A stretch of 49,317 bases of DNA from contig NZ_WTUX01000069.1 of NCBI RefSeq assembly GCF_009882975.1, forward strand, positions 1-49,317, given 5' to 3'. Below the pieces are notes generated by a model that was not told where the DNA came from, did no database searches, and worked only from the letters and a program-made list of their open reading frames with translations. This stretch comes from Maritimibacter harenae. GTDB lineage: Bacteria; Pseudomonadota; Alphaproteobacteria; Rhodobacterales; Rhodobacteraceae. A program made the translations under genes and the position numbers. Below are positions 44,993 through 49,317 of the stretch, one piece after another. How positions within the stretch are numbered: the first letter of the stretch is position 1; every line of letters starts with the position of its first letter.

Positions 44993-45930
44993 AGATCCTC
45001 GTCACCTGTCCCCCGATGCTGGGCATGATCGACCGCTTCCGGGACCGTTTCACCGCGCTCGGCGCCACGCTCACCGCGCCGGAGGTGGTGCAGACCCTCT
45101 CGGTCGACGAACTCATCGCGCTGGTGCCGCACCATGACGGCTGGATCATCGGCGACGATCCGGCGACGCGGGCCGTCTTCGAAGCGGGCATGGCCGGACG
45201 GCTGCGCGCCGCCGTGAAATGGGGGATCGGGACGGACAACGTGGCCCTTGACGCCTGCGCGGCGCTGGGTCTGCCGATCACCAACACGCCGGACATGTTC
45301 GGGGGCGAAGTCGCCGACATCGCGGTCGGCTACGTCATCGCGCTGGCGCGCGAGACCTTCGGGATCGACCGGGGTGTGCGGGCCGGGGGCTGGCCGAAGC
45401 CCTGCGGCATTTCTCTTGCCGGCCGGACGGTCGCGCTCGTGGGCTATGGCGACGTGGGCCGCAACATCGCGCGGCGACTGATGGCGGCGGACATGCGTGT
45501 CGTGGCCTACGATCCCGGCGCGGCGTTGGAGCCCGCCGACCCGGTGATCCGCCGCAGTTGGCCCGAGAGGCTGGAAGAGGCCGATTTCCTCGTCATGTGC
45601 TGCGCGCTCACCCCGTCGAGCCGGCACATGCTGAACCCGGGAACACTGGCGCGGGCGAAGCCGGGGCTGCGCGTCGTGAACGTGGCGCGGGGGCCGGTGA
45701 TCGACGAGGCCGCACTGATCGCTGCATTGGAGAGCGGCCACGTCCACTCCGCCGCGCTCGACGTGTTCGAGGTCGAGCCCCTGCCCGCGACCAGTGCCCT
45801 GCGCGCGCACCCGCGCTGCGTCTTCGGATCGCACAACGCCTCGAACACCGCCGACGCCGTGGAACGGACGAGCCACATGGCCATCGACCGGCTGGCGGAA
45901 TTTCTCGCACGCGAGGCCAGTCCGTCATGA
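44989..45930 (+). CDS. D-2-hydroxyacid dehydrogenase (phosphoglycerate dehydrogenase-like)
   Basis: The 313-residue protein has the NAD-binding VGYGDVG at 151-157. The catalytic trio is R234 (NVARGPVIDE), E263 (DVFEVEPLP) and H282 (GSHNASNT), as in SerA/D-2-hydroxyacid dehydrogenases. It lacks the C-terminal ACT regulatory domain of serine-pathway SerA. Placed between a cytidylyltransferase and a glycosyltransferase-like gene, it is more likely to make or alter a sugar-acid precursor than serine; that is inference. It overlaps both neighbours as ATGA. Confidence 0.88.
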   Translation: MKILVTCPPMLGMIDRFRDRFTALGATLTAPEVVQTLSVDELIALVPHHDGWIIGDDPATRAVFEAGMAGRLRAAVKWGIGTDNVALDACAALGLPITNTPDMFGGEVADIAVGYVIALARETFGIDRGVRAGGWPKPCGISLAGRTVALVGYGDVGRNIARRLMAADMRVVAYDPGAALEPADPVIRRSWPERLEEADFLVMCCALTPSSRHMLNPGTLARAKPGLRVVNVARGPVIDEAALIAALESGHVHSAALDVFEVEPLPATSALRAHPRCVFGSHNASNTADAVERTSHMAIDRLAEFLAREASPS

Positions 45931-45998
45931 AACGCGTCGTGGTGGCGGGCGGCAGCAGTGGGCAATCGGACGATTCGCGAATGGGAGTGAGCCAATGA
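45927..45998 (+). pseudogene. Remnant of a short-chain dehydrogenase gene (23 codons)
   Basis: A tiny frame reads MKRVVVAGGSSGQSDDSRMG then VSQ. Its first 12 residues look like the start of a short-chain dehydrogenase/reductase (beta-1 strand plus the GGxSGIG NAD(P) motif), but the motif breaks after GGSSG and the frame soon ends. Its ATG overlaps the previous stop (ATGA), and its own stop overlaps the next ATG (ATGA). The simplest reading is an internal deletion that kept both coupled junctions. A functional micropeptide or chance similarity cannot be excluded. Confidence 0.55.
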
Positions 45999-46810
45999 AG
46001 GACACGCATGCAGCGGATGACCCGCTTCTTGCCACCCGGGCGCAGGTGAACCCCTACCTGCGGGCCCTGTCGCTCATCTCGCACCAACTGGCCTGGGACC
46101 TGCGTCCCGCCGCCTGGTCGTCGCGGCGGCGGCTGAAGGCGCTGCGGGACACGAAGACCGGCAAGGCGGTGATCCTGTGCAACGGGCCCTCTCTCAACAA
46201 GGTGGATTTCGACCATCTCGCGGGCCGCGCGTTCACCTTCGGGCTGAACAAGATCAATCTCCTGTTCGACCGCACGCCGTTTCGCCCCGATGCCATCGTC
46301 GCTGTGAACGAGCTGGTCCTCGAACAGAACAGCGCGTTCTTCGAGGACACCGACATCCCCCTGTTCCTCGACAGCGCGGCCTGCCTCGACGGGCTCGTCT
46401 CGCCCGCGCCCCGGCGGTATTTCCTGCGCAGCGCGGATATCCCGAAGTTCGCCCGTGACTGTTCGATGGCCGTCCACCAGGGGGCGACGGTGACTTACGT
46501 GGCCCTTCAGCTCGCCTTTCACATGGGGTTTCGGGAGGTGGCTCTCGTCGGCGCCGATCACAGCTTCGCGGCGAAAGGACCGGCCAACAAGGCCGTGCGC
46601 GCCGGGGCGACGGACGTGGACCACTTCGACCCGAACTATTTCGCGCGGGGCGTCCAATGGCAGTTGCCGGACCTTTTCGAAAGCGAAGTCTCCTACATGC
46701 GCGCGCGCAACATGTACGAGGCGGCCGGACGGCGGATCGTGAATTGCACCGAGGGCGGCAAGCTCGAAATCTTCGAGCGCCAGCCCCTCGCGCAATTCCT
46801 CGACCCCTGA
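45995..46810 (+). CDS. DUF115 / sialyltransferase-like protein
   Basis: The 271-residue protein starts MKDTHAADDPLLATRAQVNP. The segment KAVILCNGPSLNKVDFDHLA (57-76), followed by AFTFGLNKINLL and later HQGATVTYVALQLAFHMGFR and EVALVGADHSF, resembles both the DUF115/MptE-like family (PF01973, found in Maf flagellin glycosyltransferases) and GT42 CMP-sialyltransferases, which begin with a similar GNGPSL loop. Lying with a cytidylyltransferase, a CMP-sugar-dependent glycosyltransferase is the favoured inference. It may be a family annotated elsewhere as 6-hydroxymethylpterin pyrophosphokinase-like. Confidence 0.65.
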   Translation: MKDTHAADDPLLATRAQVNPYLRALSLISHQLAWDLRPAAWSSRRRLKALRDTKTGKAVILCNGPSLNKVDFDHLAGRAFTFGLNKINLLFDRTPFRPDAIVAVNELVLEQNSAFFEDTDIPLFLDSAACLDGLVSPAPRRYFLRSADIPKFARDCSMAVHQGATVTYVALQLAFHMGFREVALVGADHSFAAKGPANKAVRAGATDVDHFDPNYFARGVQWQLPDLFESEVSYMRARNMYEAAGRRIVNCTEGGKLEIFERQPLAQFLDP

Positions 46811-46828
46811 CCCGGCCGGCCGCCCGTG

Positions 46829-46954
46829 TCACTCGATCAGGGTCTCGCCCTCGATCATCGTCTCGGCCTCGATCAGCCCGATGGTCTCGAGCAAGGCTCC
46901 AAGCCCCGGCACCACGCGCGCCGCGGCTGTCAGGGACACTCCCAGCGACAGCAT
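46829..46954 (-). CDS. Small protein coupled to the spike-base-like gene
   Basis: A 41-residue frame reads MLSLGVSLTAAARVVPGLGA and ends with LLETIGLIEAETMIEGETLI then E. Its ATG shares the A of the preceding stop (TGATG), which supports real coupled translation. The C-terminus is built of short acidic repeats (IEAET, IEGET), encoded by 18-nt imperfect DNA repeats that begin CTCGATCA on the plus strand. Proteins next to GTA or phage spike base proteins often begin with a Met-Leu-Gly/Ser-Leu-Gly stretch and carry repeated LLLE-like units. No function is assigned. Confidence 0.55.
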   Translation of the reverse strand: MLSLGVSLTAAARVVPGLGALLETIGLIEAETMIEGETLIE

Positions 46955-47214
46955 CAGTGCAGCCCCACGATCTGCGCCGCGGTGGTCCCGCTCGCCCAGA
47001 CGCGGCGTGCGCGAAGCGGCAGAATGATCCCCGCCGCGATGGTGAGCGTCACATCGGAGCCGTTCGCGAGCGTGACGTGCAGCGTGCCCGCCGCCCCGCA
47101 ATTGATCGCGCGGGTCACGAAGGGCAGGTCGGTGCCGTCATCCGGCGTAATCGCGAAACCGCCCTGGGGCGGGGACTCCAGCCCGATGGCAAAGGACTCG
47201 AACTCGTCTTTCAT
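46954..47214 (-). CDS. GTA/phage spike base protein homologue (Rcc01079/GhsA-like)
   Basis: The 86-residue protein starts MKDEFESFAIGLESPPQGGF, with GAGG just upstream of the ATG at 47212-47214. Its pattern (F-x(4)-GLESP, AITPDDGTDLPFVTRAI, GAAGTLHVTLANGSDVTL, ILPLRARRVWASGTTAAQIV) matches my memory of the Rcc01079-type spike base proteins, a small beta-rich component of Rhodobacter capsulatus GTA head spikes. In that organism head spikes bind the capsular polysaccharide. No other GTA or phage gene is in the window. Here it borders a polysaccharide island. Confidence 0.7.
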   Translation of the reverse strand: MKDEFESFAIGLESPPQGGFAITPDDGTDLPFVTRAINCGAAGTLHVTLANGSDVTLTIAAGIILPLRARRVWASGTTAAQIVGLH

Positions 47215-47321
47215 GGCGTGCCTCATGTCTGTCGCGGTGGCCTGCGCCCGATGAGGGGACGCAGGCCGGGCACGTTAGGAACAAGCCATGAACGACCCGT
47301 GACCGCAGCGCACGGCAGGGG

Positions 47322-47987
47322 TCAGAGCCCCCGCTCCGCCAGCGCCGCGTCGAGCGCGGCGAGGTCTGCCGAGGCGAGGACCGGCACCAGGGCGCGGATG
47401 TCCGCGAGATCTCGGTCCCACCAGGCCAGCCGGTCGAGCCGATCGCAGACGTCATCGGGGAACCGCCGCCGGACGACCCTGCCGGGGTTGCCCGCCACGA
47501 TCGACCAGCTCGGCACGTCACGAGTAACGATTGCGCCGGCGCCCACGATGACCCCGTCGCCCAGCGTCACCCCCGGCATGATGCGGGCGCCGTCGCCGAC
47601 CCAGACGTCATTTCCGATCACCGTGTCGGCGCCCTTGGCGAACTCCTCGTCGAAGTACGGAAAGAGCGCTTGGTCGAAGACCGCGAAGGGATAGCTCGTG
47701 AACCATCGCTTCGGGTGGTCCGCCGATGACGTGATGAACCGGGTGCCGTTCGCGAACTGGCAGAACTTGCCGATGATCAGCCGCTCCGGCGCGCCGGGGT
47801 GCAGGTAGGGCGCGATCCGCGCGGCATAGTCGGTGACCGGCTCGAAGTCGTTGTAATAGGTGAAATCGCCCACCTCGATATTCGGGTGGTCGATCACGGA
47901 CCCGAGCCAGACGGTATTGGTGTAGGGCGTGCCATCGGGCAACGTGATGGGGTGACGCTGGTCCGCGTCGAGAAAAGGGACAGCCAT
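47322..47987 (-). CDS. CatB-related hexapeptide O-acetyltransferase
   Basis: The 221-residue protein is a left-handed beta-helix acetyltransferase of the xenobiotic/Vat-CatB group. It has the loop SSADHPKRWFTSYPFAVF with the likely catalytic His near residue 89, then hexapeptide repeats (TVIGNDVWVGDGARIMPGV, TLGDGVIVGAGAIVTRDV) and the terminal AGNPGRVVRRRF. It uses acetyl-CoA. Members modify sugars or antibiotics. Beside a polysaccharide island, O-acetylation of a glycan is the more natural guess, and no drug resistance should be read into it. The 334 nt up to 47987 before ZntB contains nothing else apart from a gene-free 105-nt gap. Confidence 0.85.
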   Translation of the reverse strand: MAVPFLDADQRHPITLPDGTPYTNTVWLGSVIDHPNIEVGDFTYYNDFEPVTDYAARIAPYLHPGAPERLIIGKFCQFANGTRFITSSADHPKRWFTSYPFAVFDQALFPYFDEEFAKGADTVIGNDVWVGDGARIMPGVTLGDGVIVGAGAIVTRDVPSWSIVAGNPGRVVRRRFPDDVCDRLDRLAWWDRDLADIRALVPVLASADLAALDAALAERGL

Positions 47988-48092
47988 GCTGAACGCTCCG
48001 TTTTCGGTTGCGAAAAGGGTTATGCGGTCAGCGTCTTGTCCATTTCATCCTCCATCGGTGATGCCCCTGTCATACAGGAGCGCCGCGACCTG

Positions 48093-49088
48093 TCAACGTC
48101 GGCGGCGCGGCAGCCGGATCCATCGCACACGCCACAGGAACAGCACCAGCCCCACGACGAGCAACGCAAGCCAGCCCACGAGCCAATAGAACGCGTCGTT
48201 GTCGTTCACCCCCGGCATGCCGCCCACGTTCACGCCGAACAGGCCGGTGAGAAAGCCCAGCGGCAGGAAGATCACCGACACGACGGACATGACGAACATG
48301 TTCTGGTTCAGCCGGTCGGAGAGCTGGCCGGAGAGCTCTTCGCGCAGGACCATCGCCTGGTCGCGCAGCTCGTCGAGGTCCTCGACCACCCGTGTCATCT
48401 TCTGCGCTTCTTCCTCGATCTCGCGATGCGTCTCTTCGTCCACCACGGGGCTGCGGGCGTCCGCGATGCCGTGGATCACGTCGCGCTGGGGCGCAATGAA
48501 ACGGCGGGCGGCGATGACCTTGAGCCGCAGGTCCACCACCGCGCCGCGCAGGTTGTCGCCCTCCTCGCGCACGATCTGGTCCTCGAGCGCCTCCATCTGC
48601 GCGTCGAGATCGGACTGGAAATCGGCGATCCTGCCGGTGATGTCCTCGATCAGGAGCGTGAGGAACGCCCCGGCCGTCGTGGGCCCCTCACCTTTCGCCA
48701 GCAATGCGTCCATGCGCTCCACGGCCCGCACCCGGCGCAGGGCGACCGTGACGATGCGGTGCGCGTCGACCCAGATGCGCAGGCTGATCATGTCCTCGGG
48801 GTCTTCGCCCTCGTTGAAGTTGATCGCGCGCAGGATGATCATCAGCCCCTCGCCCAGACGCATCATGCGCGGGCGCGAGGCCGGGTCGACCAGCGCCTCG
48901 ATCGCCTGCGGGTCGAGGTAGTCGAGATGCTCCGTGATCCACGGGCCCGCGTCCGGGTGGGTGCCGTCGAGATGGACCCAGCCCAGCGTTTCGGCCTTCA
49001 GGACATGGCGCAGCGTCTCGTCATCGAGCGCCCGCCCCCGGTCCGGGCCGTCGAGCACGTGGGCGTATCTTATGTGGGCATCGAACAT
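48093..49088 (-). CDS. zntB: CorA-family divalent metal transporter (ZntB type)
   Basis: The 331-residue protein has a large cytoplasmic N-terminal funnel domain with a long helix (about residues 140-270, rich in Glu, Asp and Arg) and two C-terminal spans (about 268-290 and 300-320). The pore-loop signature between the spans is GVNVGGMPG, the ZntB form of the CorA GMN motif. ZntB-type proteins form homopentamers and move Zn2+. The last residues are highly basic. It lies between the O-acetyltransferase and the second tuf and is transcribed in the same direction. Confidence 0.9.
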   Translation of the reverse strand: MFDAHIRYAHVLDGPDRGRALDDETLRHVLKAETLGWVHLDGTHPDAGPWITEHLDYLDPQAIEALVDPASRPRMMRLGEGLMIILRAINFNEGEDPEDMISLRIWVDAHRIVTVALRRVRAVERMDALLAKGEGPTTAGAFLTLLIEDITGRIADFQSDLDAQMEALEDQIVREEGDNLRGAVVDLRLKVIAARRFIAPQRDVIHGIADARSPVVDEETHREIEEEAQKMTRVVEDLDELRDQAMVLREELSGQLSDRLNQNMFVMSVVSVIFLPLGFLTGLFGVNVGGMPGVNDNDAFYWLVGWLALLVVGLVLFLWRVRWIRLPRRRR

Positions 49089-49150
49089 GGCGAAAAGTCT
49101 GGCCGAGCATCGCGGGATTGAAAAGCAAAACCCGCGCCGGGCACACCGCC

Positions 49151-49180
49151 CAAAGAGAAGGGCCGCCCGAAGGCGGCCCT
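49151..49180 (-). terminator. Intrinsic terminator after the second tuf gene
   Basis: On the minus strand AGGGCCGCC/GGCGGCCCT forms a perfect 9-bp stem with a UUCG loop, followed by TCTCTTTG. It lies 45 nt beyond the tuf stop, so this tuf is not expected to read through efficiently into zntB or the island. Confidence 0.8.
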
Positions 49181-49224
49181 GTCCATGTCGTCACGCGTGT
49201 CGGGCGCAGTGCGCCCGGTCGCGA

Positions 49225-49317
49225 TCACTCGATGATTTTCGACACGACGCCGGAGCCGACGGTGCGGCCGCCTTCGCGGATGGCGAAGCGGAGGCCGTCT
49301 TCCATGGCGATCGGCGC
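49225..49317 (-). CDS. tuf: Elongation factor Tu, C-terminal 30 residues (second tuf copy)
   Basis: The reverse strand reads [20 protein letters not shown] then [10 protein letters not shown] and a TGA stop, the EF-Tu C-terminus (domain III, with the conserved R-x-G-G-R-T-V-G motif bound by kirromycin-class antibiotics in other bacteria). The remainder lies beyond the window. Together with the start of tuf at 1-91 it shows two tuf copies in the same orientation about 48 kb apart. The sequence carries no visible disruption. Confidence 0.97.
   Translation of the reverse strand, partial: APIAMEDGLRFAIREGGRTVGSGVVSKIIE

Noticed and set aside
37247..47214. A prophage or complete gene transfer agent
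   Set aside because: Only a tailspike-like protein and a spike-base-like pair are seen. There is no terminase, portal, capsid, tail-tube or lysis gene.
47322..47987. Calling the hexapeptide acetyltransferase a chloramphenicol or streptogramin resistance gene
   Set aside because: The fold is shared with many sugar acetyltransferases, and the polysaccharide context favours glycan modification.

Overview
The window is high-GC DNA from an alphaproteobacterium, most likely a marine member of the Rhodobacteraceae (Roseobacter group). The evidence is the order of the ribosomal, RNA-polymerase and elongation-factor genes, the protein sequences of L10, RpoB and NusG, the fused ATP sulfurylase/APS kinase, and a small gene resembling the gene-transfer-agent (GTA) spike base protein of Rhodobacter. 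The assignment rests on recognition, not on a database search.

Left part (1-22.1 kb, almost all minus strand) is the conserved information-processing supercluster. In transcription order it reads trnW, a membrane protein, secE, nusG, a serine hydrolase, rplK-rplA, a secreted EF-hand protein, rplJ-rplL-rpoB-rpoC, an FAD oxidoreductase with a plus-strand glycosyltransferase beside it, rpsL-rpsG-fusA, then tuf (first 91 nt only). Five non-housekeeping genes sit at the seams between its transcription units. Most seams carry a visible intrinsic terminator and a TTGA-type -35 with a 17-nt spacer. The nusG leader seems to hold a promoter followed at once by an intrinsic terminator. The fusA-tuf gap holds three hairpins, of which the middle one is incompatible with the outer two.

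The right edge is the last 31 codons of a second tuf gene on the same strand. In related genomes as I remember them, a tuf copy lies directly upstream of trnW-secE. Here about 27 kb separates them (22.1-49.2 kb).

That 27 kb is mainly a surface-polysaccharide island. It holds ugd, a phosphomannomutase, manC, gmd and fcl, which give UDP-glucuronate and GDP-L-fucose. It also holds several glycosyltransferases, a beta-helix protein, a Wzy-like polymerase candidate and a Wzc-type tyrosine kinase. Next comes a plus-strand group: a metallo-beta-lactamase/GT2 fusion, a CMP-sugar cytidylyltransferase, a 2-hydroxyacid dehydrogenase, a 23-codon remnant that looks like the start of a short-chain dehydrogenase, and a DUF115/sialyltransferase-like protein. 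A fused ATP sulfurylase/APS kinase, an orphan TadE/TadG pair, a MAPEG protein, a methyltransferase-like protein, a GTA-spike-base-like pair, an O-acetyltransferase and a ZntB/CorA transporter make up the flanks. No Wza, Wzx, initiating glycosyl-phosphate transferase or sulfotransferase is visible, so the polysaccharide system must be completed elsewhere.

No rRNA, CRISPR array, insertion sequence, integrase or origin was recognised. Functions are assigned from protein motifs read by eye. Promoters, terminators and hairpins were found by inspection and have not been scored by any program.
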